NCBI GenBank assembly: GCA_025602915.1
Contig: JAHLJZ010000001.1
Span: forward strand, 372,001-436,000
Reading direction: 5' to 3'
Source of the DNA: Paraphysoderma sedebokerense
Lineage: Eukaryota; Blastocladiomycota; Physodermatomycetes; Physodermatales; Physodermataceae
Length of the DNA stretch: 64,000 nt
Below the pieces are notes generated by a model that saw only the letters and a list, made by a program, of their open reading frames with translations, did no database searches and had not been told where the DNA came from. Shown piece by piece: positions 11,442 through 23,700 of this stretch (positions are counted from its first letter, which is position 1; every line of letters starts with the position of its first letter). The position numbers and the translations under genes were made by a program.

Positions 11442-12915
11442 ATGGATAGAAATGTCTACTACGGTGTTTATGTCGATTTCTGGAACGACACTCCGGAAAA
11501 TTACACCAAAGGTTTAGGCCGAACTCCTTCTGTATTCGGCAATTTCCTCAAAATCAATCAGACGTTTGATCCAACTGAAATGCGGAATAACATAAAAACG
11601 ATCGTATCGATTGCGAATAATCGTTCAAGGAATGGAGTCGTAGAAAGTATTCCCCCAATGTATCTGTTGACTCTTGATCCTTTGACTTATGATGTACCGG
11701 ACGAAACGTTCCAATTGATTGCGAATGAGTGCAGAGATGCTAATCGATTGAATGTGTCTGTATTGATTCGGTATGTAATATGCAGTTTTGAGTGCACTGT
11801 CTGATTATGACACAAATTTTCACCGATGAAAGTATTTTGAAGCTGACTGCGATTCACATTCTTCCCGCCCATAGGTATGCTCATGAATTCAACGGCCCTT
11901 GGTATCCTTGGTAATATCATTCAATCTGTATTTACAATATATTCATACAGGAAGAATAGATTATGAGTTATCGGGCTTTTAACTTTTAATTCGCCGTTCT
12001 TAGGGGAGCCCAACCCGATAGATTCATCGAGACATGGAAAAGACTATACAAGGCGGTTAAAGCAGCTTCTCCCGATACACAATTAATTTATTCGCCCAAT
12101 ATCTACTTTCATCCTATCAATGGTACTACGTATTCTGATTACTGGCCAGGTGATGATTTTGTGGATGTCGTCGGTTTATCATTCTATCATTTCGGAAATG
12201 GATACCCTTTTGTATGTTGACATTCCCTGCATTTCCATTTGGTCATGGATTGAAACTGAATACTTGAATTATGAATTCAAAACAGATAAACGAGGAAGCT
12301 TACCCTGATAAATTCGAGAGGGGATTGCTTGGTCGAGTACTCGATTTTGACTGTGATCCTCGATTAAACTATTATCAACACTTTGCAATCAAAACGAAAA
12401 AGCCGTTTATTATCTCTGAAACTTCAGCTCCATTGTACACTGACCGATCCAAAAATCCGGTTGATTTATCGGAATTAAATCAGAAACGATCCTGGTGGAA
12501 ACAAGTTTACAGTGCAGCTACATTTGATAAATTCCCCAGATTAAAAATGGTTTTGTGGTTCGAGTACACCAAACGTGAAAATTTCGGAGCCGAAAGCAAC
12601 CATAGGGTTATAACGAATTCTGATGCAGTCATTAGGGACACGTTTAAAAACGATTTGCCGATTGACAGATTAATATTCAATGAAGATAGAGTCATTTGGA
12701 ATGATTTTAAATCTGAAGTGGAACGATTGAAAACTTTCAATGACCCGGATGTGAATATAGCATTTGACAATAATTTCCTGTGTAAGGTTATCGGAACGGC
12801 GCCTATTCAGACCGTCTTGTGGACGACTGTTGCAATTGGAATTGTTATACTTTTGGCGGCTCTAGCTTGCTGTGTGTTTTGTTGGAGGAGACGACGAAGG
12901 CGAAAGGCCATGTAG
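11442..12915 (+). CDS. GH26-like glycoside hydrolase with C-terminal membrane anchor (5' end unresolved)
   Basis: GH26 enzymes are mostly endo-beta-mannanases or related beta-glycanases. Exons: 11442-11770, 11875-11910, 12004-12211, 12286-12915. The spliced acid/base region reads RYAHEFNGPWYPWG, the typical GH26 signature with its catalytic Glu. Later come DVVGLSFYHFGNG and FIISETSAP, where the Glu is the likely nucleophile, then MVLWFEY. After about 460 residues a hydrophobic span (TVLWTTVAIGIVILLAALAC) is followed by a run of arginines, so the catalytic domain should face outside and the tail the cytosol. That topology requires a signal peptide, which is missing from the exons I can place. 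The start given is the first ATG after a good acceptor and is probably not the true start. Substrate cannot be told from sequence. Confidence 0.72.
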
Positions 12916-13912
12916 GAATAGACTGCTAAACTTTATTTATGTTACATAATTGATTATAATTCTAGAATTGTATTATAGTATCAATCCTCAACTGCCTTCT
13001 GTAATTCGTGCAACATCGACGAGAGTCGAGACCGGATATATTCGCAAGACAATGGTGAGAAAAGCCAACTTGAGGAAATTTGGTAGAGTCAGATTTGTAC
13101 CATCATGAGTGGGATGAAATTGCAGCGCGAAGTGGCGTCAAATCCCAGAGACTCAAATCTCTAAAAAAGTTTATTCCTCGACACAAAATCCGCTGCACAA
13201 TGTAGTAAAATTGACGCAGGATAATACAAACGGATAATTTAATTGGAGAATAAAAAAATTTGAATCAAGGAGAGCAACGTTACATTAAGTTGTTTATATT
13301 GCCATCTAGGAGAATTTATACAGCCCGAAAAGCTGTCAGAATTGCAGACACTCCTTAGAACTCGAACGGATTGCACCCATCCCGTACACATTCTAGTCTA
13401 CACACATACACACAGTAGAAATATGCATCAAAAGGTAGAGTCGCTAGAGGGAATGGTTAGAAGGAAGGTCAGAAGATATAGAAAGCAAGTGACTGTGATC
13501 CCATCAGGTGAGTTGTCCATCGGTACTTTGATATCATCAGCGGTTTTATCATTGGGTCAAGGTTGGGGAAGAGTGGAATTCGTCATCCGTTCATTTGAGG
13601 ACAATTTCACTCTTGGATTGCAATCATCGTCATCATGATCATCAGCATTGAAGTGGTAGTGTCGCTGAGGATATTCAGCCACGCAGATTGAATTGTGTTC
13701 CCTCTTTCGTCCCGGCGACATCGTTCCCCTTTTGTCCTTTTGTGTATCATTCCGGGAGGAGCATTGACCCGTGCAGTTCCTGCTTGGCTTGCCGCTTGAC
13801 TCCCTCTCCGTCCCCATCTCTGCTTTTCATCATTCTCACATTTCGTTGCATTTTTGTATCTCAACTCACAACCCACATAACATACCCCTCCTCCCTCCCC
13901 TCCATCCCCGCC
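12916..13912. other. About 1 kb spacer without a supported gene
   Basis: Frames of 86-98 codons exist on both strands around 13342-13876 but overlap each other and lack domains, and I take them as chance. The right end (13690-13912) is pyrimidine-rich with many CCTCC blocks, typical of a promoter and 5' UTR just before the ATG at 13913. Confidence 0.45.
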
Positions 13913-16900
13913 ATGCTCTCCTCTCGCCTCCCCCCATCATCCTCCAACCATCAAGTCGCCGACTCCGCCTTCTCGAGACTGTACGAGTACATCCTGAAGG
14001 CCACTATACTCTCCGATTTCTACAACTCCGGCATGCTCAAGGAGAAGGACCAAATTAGACGGAAAGCTGAAGCACTGGCAGAAAGTCTGCTATCCGGTTA
14101 TGTTCGGAGAATATTCGGAACATCTGAAAAGTACCATGAGACGATTGTCAAGACTTTGAAATACTCTGTCAATCAAGAGGTGGGCTACTAAACTTTATAG
14201 CGCTCACACTTCTTCTCGTAACAGATTGCTGACATCGGTTTGGCTGATCATTCAATGTAGTCCTATTTTCAAGATTTGAAGCTGTATCTCGATTTGGTGG
14301 AAAAAGGTGAATTCCGCTCTCCCGCCTCGGACTTTGAATCTCGTCAGCATTTCGAGTCATGGATATCGAATGAGAGAAAGGACATAGTTTCCATTCTCTC
14401 GCAAATCCTTGAAATTAATCCAAAAATTAAACACGCAAAATGCCGTTCCGGCGATACTGCCTCCACCTTTTATATACCTGCTGAAGCGAATGAGTACTAC
14501 CGAGCCGTTTTAGAAAAGTGCTTGGAAATGGACAAATCTTTGGGGCCTTGCGCATTGTCAAGTATGTCTAGTCGGCTGTTAGAATGTATCGCTGTCAAAT
14601 GGAGGGTGAACCTAGTTTATCGAAAGACATTATACTTGAAAATTGCTTTGGATGAATTCGGGAAGAGCAATTCGAACTGGTCCTTACTCCACACTTCGAT
14701 AAAGTTTTTGGAGACCCTCAGTCTCGATAACTTTGGTCGTCTCACTGGAGAAGAGGTAAGCTCGGCAAATAAAGCAACCTGCTCTCAGACCAATCGATTT
14801 AATGACCGCGCACCTTTTTATAGCGTTTTTTGCTCCACTCGGTTTTGTCTTCAGTTATGGACACCCTCATCAATCGATTACGAAATTACAATACATTTTA
14901 TACCCCATCACAATTTTCCGCTGTTCTGGATCAGACTTTGAACATTGTATGTTCAGTTTCGACTTTGATAAGTCAGATATATGGAGAACCTACATTGTCC
15001 ATGTCAAAACTCATGCAGCTAATAGGAGTATGTAATCAGATCTGTTGCCACGGGATATTGAATGGTCCCTTACACCCATTACCTTATCTAGAACACTACC
15101 CAACGACGTTACATCGAACTCGTGAATGAACCAGCCCTATATAATCAACCGGTACTCCAACGCACCCTTTCATTAATTGATTTGATTCAGTCAGAACTCG
15201 ACCGCATCACTGCTTTTACCTCTAAGTCATCCTTCAATCTATTTTCTATACCCGACACATCCGCGTTCTTTTTCCTGCAGATGTTGTTTCATGAAATCGA
15301 TAATTGGTGGCACGTTCCACCTTCATACGATGATAATATCGGCTACACATTGACTTGCTACAACAAGTTAATGCTGATGAATTCCTATCTCGAAAGCCGA
15401 CAAAATAAGGTTCCGTCCAATATTGTAACCTATCAATCTAACGTGGAAAAGTATCGAATGTGGTTCAGCTCAGCCGTAGACAGCTGGATACAGAGAACTT
15501 CGGAAATGTTAACAGAAAGATGGACAAATAACGCAATCGACCAAGACAATTTCGAACCGATTGAAGGAAAGAACTATTCAACTTCTGTTACAGATTTATT
15601 CACATCTTTTCACCAGCAAATTACTGTAGCTGTTGATTTGCCTTGGCCGAGTTTTTCTTATAAGTATCGGATCGTTAAACAAATCACAAAAACCATTTCT
15701 TTTTGTGTGCAAGCCTATGCGAATCAGTTACAGTCTGCTATTCTCAACGATATTTTACAACTCGATAAACTGGAACAAGCTGATTTCCCAGACTCGCCAT
15801 CCTCAGACCGCTCGCCCACCGAAAAAGATGAACAGAATTTGGTTTCTCGATTCCAGAAAGTTTTCAGTAAGGAAAAGAAGGAAGAAGTAGAAGAAGGTTG
15901 CAGCAAAGTCGGAATGAAGATAAGGAAAAAGTTAAAGGAACCAGTGATGTTCAAAAAGGAGACGATTGTTATGTTGAATAACATCCACGCTTCCAAACTG
16001 CAAATCGACGACGTCTATGCTCGATTATCGGAATCAGTCACAGAAGACGTAACCGATTGGGTCTCTCCATTTCGATCAAATGAAAGTCTTATTAAAATTC
16101 TCATAACCGATATCATCCCCATGTCGACTCTAAACGTGGATTATTCCGGATTTTACATTGAATTCAATGTCCGCGGAACAGCAGCCGGCCAGTCAGATTG
16201 GTTTCCCTTCCAGCCCCATCAATCACATATATCCGCGAATATCGACTGGTCATTCGCCGTAGACGTACCTGTCTTAACGACCGAATCTGTCCATTTATCC
16301 GCCTATACTGTCGACTCGGAAGGAAAACAAATTTGTCTAGGCATCGGTGTCTTGCATTTGGATGCTCGAAATTTGAGAAAAACAAGAGTTGCTGAAGAAA
16401 CTATTCGTCTTACGAACGGATGGGGCAATGTCGATGTGAGAATTGAGAATGCAGAAAGTGATTACATCTATTATTGGTTCAATGATGCATATGAAAAACT
16501 CGGAGTGATGGAAGACAATAACATGCTGATGTTTGTGACACAGGTATGCCCATTTTTTTCGAGTGTCGTGTGATACTAGTGTTGTGAACTCACTTTGCTT
16601 TTTCTTACAGCTTTCAAACTACACCATGTCTTATTTGACGGCGTTAATCAAAAAGTATAAACCCATTCCAGCCGCTGACGGGGTCTTTTCTAAGTTTCTT
16701 AAACCCAATATCCCTTCGACCGTTACACTAGAATCAGTCGATAAAGATATAAAATATCTGATTGATTACCTTGATGCTAGTCTCGCTGTTCTGAACGGAT
16801 CGCTGGATGAAAATATCAGTGGAAAATTGTTTAAAAAACTATGGGGTCGAATCATTAAAGTGATTGAGACGCTTGCTGTAAATAGGATTAGTAAAAAGAC

Positions 16901-18065
16901 TGGAAAAAGAAAACTATTGAAGGGAAAGCAAGTTGATGTAGTCAAGACAGCGTTGTCGGTAATTATCGATCTAACTCTCTCATACATTATTCTGTAAATT
17001 TTATTGACTTAATGAACTTCTTATTAGCTGTTGAAGAGTTTCTTTCACGCCGACGGTGAAGGGGTTCCGCTTACTGATCTCGAGACGTCGAAGTTTCTTA
17101 AAGTTTCCGCCATCATTGATATGTACAGTTGTCATCCGGAAACGCTCATTTCGAAGTATCAAAATGCGTTTAATGCATACATTTCATTGAAGATGGAGCA
17201 AGCTGCCCGCAAGCGGTCTCTCGAATCTGTTCATCGAAATGGCTCTATCTTTTCAGACGAGAGAAGAAATCGACATGCGGATTACACATTACCTCGTCAA
17301 CGACACCGTACATTATCGAGCGAACATGCGACTGTAGAATCCTCTGCGAACCGATCATCCAGACCTCTTCCGCCGCTTAAAGTCTCTACCCAGCGCCATC
17401 ACCATCCCAAACCGAAATTTCACTTCATATCTACTGCCGATGATTCCGATTCAGATGTCGATCTTGATACACCACCTTCCCCGACTACCGCCGCTTTCGC
17501 ACCATCAGCATCCCGTCTATCTGTTCATTCCACCTCTTCCGACACCTCCCAGTATGTTACACTCACACCACCGCGAACCCCATCTCCCGGTCCTTACGAA
17601 CCTTCAGAATCTTCAACCCAACAACATGTAAGCAAAGAAGCCACTGCAGCTTTAGCCTGTCAAGATGCAATTTGGGCGTTGTTAGATTTATTTTCGGATC
17701 ATTCCAAAGTGGCGCGAGAGTTCATGAAAGACCAAGAGGAACGAACAAAGCAGATTGTGAAAAGTTTACTGGCAATGGAAAAAGAAGATGAAGCCATGAG
17801 ATCGAGACCGTTACCACCGCTGCCCGGTCAATCAGGTGGCGGACGAAACGAATTCTACCAAAATAATCAAAATCAAACCTCCTTTACAGGTTCGGACAAG
17901 GATCTTCCTCCTCCTCCAGTTAAAAATCAGGTTTACGGCCAATCCAGTCTCAGTATTGATACTGCTTATAACGGTGCGTCCCTCAGTCCTAACAGCCAAA
18001 CTGGATGGGGCATGAAAAGGACGCCAGATAGTGGAGTTTTTGTGAATGACAGGCATATTGTTTAA
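13913..18065 (+). CDS. Munc13/Ync13-like protein with MHD1, C2 and MHD2 domains
   Basis: Fungal Munc13-like proteins such as fission yeast Ync13 act in membrane traffic and cytokinesis; I infer a similar role. Exons: 13913-14179, 14261-14755, 14824-15027, 15092-16543, 16611-16958, 17028-18065, all joining in frame. The N-terminal third is helical. The MHD1-type region includes WWHVPPSYDDN and later FSYKYRIVKQITKTISF (about 15300-15740). A C2-like beta segment follows (LKILITDIIPMSTLN to GNVDVRIEN, about 16090-16450), then an MHD2-like region (FVTQLSNYTMSYLTALI to FHADGEGVPLTDLE, about 16530-17080). The tail is Ser/Pro-rich and disordered, with repeated PLPPL motifs near 17370 and 17810 that could bind SH3 domains. 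The family call rests on domain order, not a search. Confidence 0.72.
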
Positions 18066-18443
18066 CTGTGTGTAAAAAATGTATTGGCACAAATAGGACA
18101 ATGAATTATTGTGTACAGTGCTTTAGTTATAAGGTAATATATATTTTTGACATAGCTTTAGGTTTATTTTTAATACATACTAGTCTATTGTACACAGCTT
18201 TATGTACACAGTTGTATCTATATATGTTACTGAATATGTTCTGTAAGCTTAAAAGGCGAACAAAATAGCAAAAATTTATTCGTCGCGTTCGATTTTTGGT
18301 TGCAAGCACTCCCACGGACCCGATTCGCCAAATTGTTGTCAGCATCCACATCAACTATTTGTAGACGACTACACCTAAAACAGAAGACTATCTATCCTTG
18401 ATACCTGATTTAACTTAAATTTCGCAGAAATCTCCCCAAAACA
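18066..18443. other. AT-rich intergenic spacer
   Basis: No gene seen. It holds the 3' UTR of the Munc13-like gene and the promoter of SLD5. Short frames here on both strands carry no motif. Confidence 0.45.
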
Positions 18444-19854
18444 ATGTTAACGTCGTCCCCACCGTCAGAATCCAAATCTAAAACAAACCGCAGACAGGAC
18501 ACTACCCCCGACGAATCCGATTCTCAAGCCTACAACGACACCACCCCCGACAAACACATACCACTCGACCGATCAGATTACAAACCATCAAACAACAACA
18601 ACAACAACTCTTCATACAAAGACTCCGATAACCCGTTTTTAAGTGACCTAGAGAATTCAACATTGGGATTGAACGCGACTTATTTAGATGATGATGAGTT
18701 TACAGGAACAGGAAACCTGGATGGAGAAAATGAAGAGGAAGAAGAGAATGAAGTGAATTTGATGTTTCAGGTTTGGGTAAATGAAAGAAGGACCCCAGAG
18801 TTGTTAAAGTATAGAGAAGAATTGGTGAATGAGTTGATGCAGTTGATGGAGTTTCAGGTATTTTTTTTTTGATTTCTCATTTTACTGGGACATGTTTGTC
18901 GTTAGGATTCATAATAGGTGGTCGTATTTTCGATGGGTTTCAATTGAGAAAATTGGATCTTGTATGATTGGACGACTTGTCCGACCGTTCTGACGTTTTT
19001 AAAGTTGCAATGAGATTAACTTCTATCTGTTTATTTCGTGAATTGGTTTTGATTTTATGCAGAACGAAAATTTAAATGAATCTAATATATTTAGAATTAT
19101 GGATTGTAAAGCCGAAATAGAGCGAATCCGATTTGTACTCTCTTCGTATTTACGGACACGGATACACAAGGTATTTCGGCGTTGTATCCTTCAACTATTC
19201 CGGCATCTCTTTGCTAACTTATTGTTCAATTTAGATTGAGAAATTTGCAAAATACATAGAACGAACGTCATCAGAGATGGAAAAATTGTCGCCTGCAGAG
19301 AAGACCTGGGTGAAAGAGTGAGTAAATTTGTCGGACATGAAAGTTCTAGTGAGGTACTGACATATTAGATGTTTGATCGACAGGTACAATAAAGGTCTAG
19401 ATCGTCATTTCAAAGATTCTGCCTTGAAATATTTACCGCCGAATATGCAAAAACTGGACGAAGTCGATGGGTACGCAGAATTGGATATGGGTACGTGACC
19501 TCAATTGAAATGCTTGAACCAGCTCTAGAGATCAAACTGAATATGATTTTGTGTGCTTTATCTCATAGTGACAAAACCAGATTTAGATGGTACTGTTTGT
19601 ATACAAGTGTTGGAAGATATTGGCGAATACTCATTGTCCAATAGGTACGTTTACTCGCGCAGTCACATCTGACTATTTGTATTTTTGACGAGTGTCCTTG
19701 GAGGGTCAAATGCTAAATCTGTGTCTTTCTTTAAATAATGAATGACAGGGAAGACCAAGAGGATACCATTCGTATGGAGAAAGGACAGATATATTTTCTG
19801 AGATATTCAAGTATACGTCAGTTGTTGGACGAAGGACGGGTGAGAATGACGTGA
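18444..19854 (+). CDS. sld5: GINS complex subunit SLD5 (GINS4)
   Basis: SLD5 is one of four GINS subunits that, with CDC45 and MCM2-7, form the CMG replicative helicase. Exons: 18444-18857, 19063-19170, 19235-19317, 19384-19490, 19569-19644, 19749-19854, all in phase. The SLD5 core starts at VWVNERRTPELLKYREELV and runs through DCKAEIERIRFVLSSYLRTR, KIEKFAKYIE and SPAEKTWVKEY, the helical A domain. The C-terminal beta domain reads LDGTVCIQVLEDIGEY and IYFLRYSSIRQLLDEGRV, very like other SLD5 proteins. The first 95 residues form a low-complexity extension rich in Asp, Ser and an Asn run, longer than in animals. Conserved length and phase suggest an intact gene. Confidence 0.9.
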
Positions 19855-20794
19855 ATAGTTGAAATAAAGCTCCGAGTTAATGTACAGATGGCTTATTGCT
19901 TTAATTTGGCTTGGTAGACATTTCACCAATCATTGCGGATTGTAACTTTGGATGTTGTGATTTGATGTTGTATACCTATTCCACAGGTATTCCATGACTA
20001 TCCCGTTTCCATTTCCCTGTGTCCATGACATATTGGCTTTGCCTGATTGTATGTGCGTAATATTTACAATCAAGTTTTGACGAAAGTGGAATTTAGAACA
20101 TTCGATAGATCGAGGTATCGATCTGAATTTCATAAGTTCATTCAATATCGTGTGGAATGTGGATTGTAAGAATCAATACTGAATCACTGATATATGTTTA
20201 GCCTCAGTTCCTTCCACTAAGTGGGGGACCAACCCCAGGTTAGTGTACCTGAATTAACCACGATGATACAAACGTCAGGTTGAGGTCAATAAAGGATAGA
20301 ATGTCGATTTGAGCTGATGCGACACGATCCAGCAAGGGGGAAGGCGCATCACTGGTGCACAGTCAATCAAATCTGTGGCGTATTTAGATTCCCTTTTTGT
20401 ATGATGAATCAGTCTTATGTAATCCCAGGGAGTACCTGGCAGACTAGCAGTTCCCACAAGAGGGGAAATGTATCGGATTGTTTGGGCAGTAAACGTTTTC
20501 CGCACTCCAGCTGCCTAGCAGCCTAACAGTGTTACAGCGTGGGATGTATTATGTGTTAGGATGTATTCGTATTGCCGGGGAGTGCATCAGAATGCAGACG
20601 GCGAGGGAACGTGAAACAGTGGAGTGTGTCGTGATGGGGCGGCCACGTGGCTTCCCCTCCATTCCCTTTTCTGGAACACTTCTCTTAAACCGATCATCGG
20701 CCACGGCGCGACTCGCTCATTCCTTATCTTATAATTGACCCTCCCTCATCCACCATCTACCATCCAACAGTCTAACAGTCTATATTTACATTGC
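19855..20794. other. About 940 bp spacer without a supported gene
   Basis: Frames of about 70 codons on both strands (for example 20275-20505 minus and 20529-20738 plus) have no recognisable domain and no splicing pattern that extends them. Local composition from 20280 to 20720 is more GC-rich than the flanks. I cannot assign an RNA gene. The right end must contain the promoter of the ATPase. Confidence 0.4.
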
Positions 20795-23700
20795 ATGGAG
20801 AAGGAGCAACTCGCCAGCACGCACTTCCACACCCTCGCCTTCGCGGCAGTGGCTGATCAGTTGAAAACCGGTTCGTTCTCAGTCTCCTCTCATAAGGGCC
20901 AAAACCCTCGGGAGTATAAATTGAGTCGATAATCTAACCTGATTGTCTCTCTCTAGACTCGGACAAAGGTTTGACAAAAGATGAAGCTGAAAAGAGAAAA
21001 ACTACTTATGGACTGAACGAACTCGGTGGGGACGATGGAGTTTCGGTCTGGAAGGTCCTTTTTAACAAGTACGGAATCATTTTACGTTTCTGAAAGCCGT
21101 CTTCTTTCTAGTTTGTGTATCACTCACAACGCCGGCTGAATAAGTATTGAATATTCCATCTTATTAATTTTCCTTTTGTCGATATCAGCGTTGTCAATCC
21201 TATGAACGCCATTCTAGGTACGAGACTGTGAAATCGTTTTTAAATTGCATTTTTTTTAACCCTCTTACGCTGGATCTCCATTCTAATGATCGCTCCTCAA
21301 ATAGCGTTTGCCTTAATTATGTCTGCTATTACCGGTGATATTGTATGTATTCTATTCTTGAGCAGCATGATATTCAACCAACACGGATTGGTCTCACCTG
21401 CCTTTGTCTTTGATCTACGTAGGCTGAAATCGTTGTATTGGTAGTTGTAATTGTGACAAACGTAAGTGGCCATCTGCTATTTGTATTCACGTAAGCATGA
21501 AACTAAGACGTTTCTTGTGCAACAGTCGTTGATCGGGTTTCGTCAAGAGTAAGATTCAAATAAAGTGCTGGCCCTGCAAGTTCTATGCTGATGTACTCTC
21601 CCGGTTCAACAGATACAAATCGGAAAAAACTATGGAAGCCTTGAGACAAGTGCGTATTTCTTCCATTCAATGTTCTTCCTGTCTCTATTCCACACTAATC
21701 ATTGCGTCGTTTATTTTAGCTTGCTTCTCCCACTGCTCGCTGCGTCCGATCTGGAGAAATGACTATCATTCCCGCAAAAGAACTGGTACCGGGTGATATT
21801 GTTTTCCTTGAAGAAGGGGTAAGTGCGAAACGCGGCCGGTGCCTGTGTTACAACCGCCTGCTCACCCGTCCATGTTAGGATCAAGTTCCGGCCGACATGC
21901 GCCTAATCACTGCTGTTAATTTAAATGTCAATGAAGCTTTACTTACAGGAGAACCTATTCCAGTTCGCAAAAAGATTGATCCGCTCGCTGAGGCTGACAT
22001 TCCCTTGGGCGATCGTATTAATTTGGTTTTTGCCTCTACTTTGGTTGCCCTCGGTCGAGGTAGTGGTATTGTTATTCGTACTGGTATGTATATCCTCAAA
22101 TGCAAACCTGAATAGATCTGTGCATGGTACCAATTGTCATCTTCAGGTACTGGGACGGAAATCGGAAAAATCGCTCAGCAAGTAGCAAGTGGTTCAAACG
22201 AAAAGACTCCCTTGGAAAAAACGATGACCAGGATGATGTTCGTTTTGCTCCTCTGTGCTATCGCACTTGCCGTAATCGTCTTTGCAGTAAATGATTGGAA
22301 TATTGGTGACACTCAGGTTCTTCTTTATGGTAAGCTAAGAAACGAACTATTTTCATTCGTGGGTTCAGCTCTCAGCTAAACATCAATTTTACAATTTCCA
22401 GGTATTGCTACAGCTGTTGCCATCATTCCTGAGGGTTTACCCGCCGTTACTACTATCACGCTTGCTTTTGGAGTCCGCAAAATGGCGAAACAAAAGGTCC
22501 GTTTATAACTATAGTTGCGTACTATACGATTTGCATCTTACACACTGTCTCGTAGGCTATTGTTCGTCGTCTCGTATCACTTGAAGCACTGTCTTCTTTG
22601 ACAAACATTTGCTCTGACAAAACTGGAACACTTACTGAAGGCAAAATGTCCGTTACAAACGGTTACATTGGAGGAATTGATTTCGAAACTGAAGGTGGAT
22701 TTAGCAAGAACGTCCGGATTACCAGCAACGGACAAGAAGTGCCTAAAAGTGACCTTGATAATGACATGAGTATGCTCATCTCATCCCTATGCGAAATCTC
22801 TTTCTGATAAATAACTCCTAACGTATCATACAGAAATGTTCTTCTTGGTGGCATCATTATGTAACACATGCACTGTCCTCTATGATCAATCCAAACAGAT
22901 GTATGGCGGAACCGGTGACACGACAGAGCTTGCTTTAGCTATTCTCGCTGAAAAATTGGGTTATGTGAAAGCAAAGTAAGTTTTGATCTGCTGAATGAAG
23001 TCATCGGTATAACCAACTCATGTCATTATTGGTAGTCTTTCCTCCGAGTATGAATTTATTGGAGAATTCCCTTTCGATTCCGGCTTGAAGCGCATGTCCG
23101 CCATTTACCGTCATGTACCAACCCAAAGAGTTCTTATTCTCACTAAGGGCGCGTTTGAATCCATCATGCGCCTTTCCAGCCACTACTTCCTCACTTCAAA
23201 TAACGACCCCCTTGTTCTAACTGATGAGGTGAAAGATCAAATGGCCGCCAAAGTGGAAGAATTGGCTAAACAAGGACTTCGTGTATTGTCTGTCGGTTGG
23301 AAGGTACTAGAACCTGAAGAAGTGACATCTGAATTCTTAAAAAAGCTTGATGATGTCGAAAATCGTGGCAAAGTTGAAGTCGGCTTTACATTTGCCGGCC
23401 TCGTCGGTTTGATGGATCCTCCCCGGTAAGAAGGTTTTTTTCGTTTCTACATTGGCTCGCGCGATAACTAAGACGATCGCCTACTATAGCCCTGAGACTG
23501 CTGGAGCTGTTGCGGAATGCCAAAAGGCTGGTATCGTTGTTCATATGATTACTGGAGATCACCCATCCACTGCAGAAGCAATCGCACGGTAATATCACTC
23601 GTTTAATTTTAATAAGTCATCCAGCAAAGTCTCTAATCCCAGAATTTGTTTTGTGCCCTTCTACGTACACAGAAAGGTAATCTTTTTGTTAATACACCCT

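Noticed and set aside
13342-13876. Overlapping frames on both strands (86-98 codons)
   Set aside because: No domain, no splice extension, and composition typical of promoter DNA.
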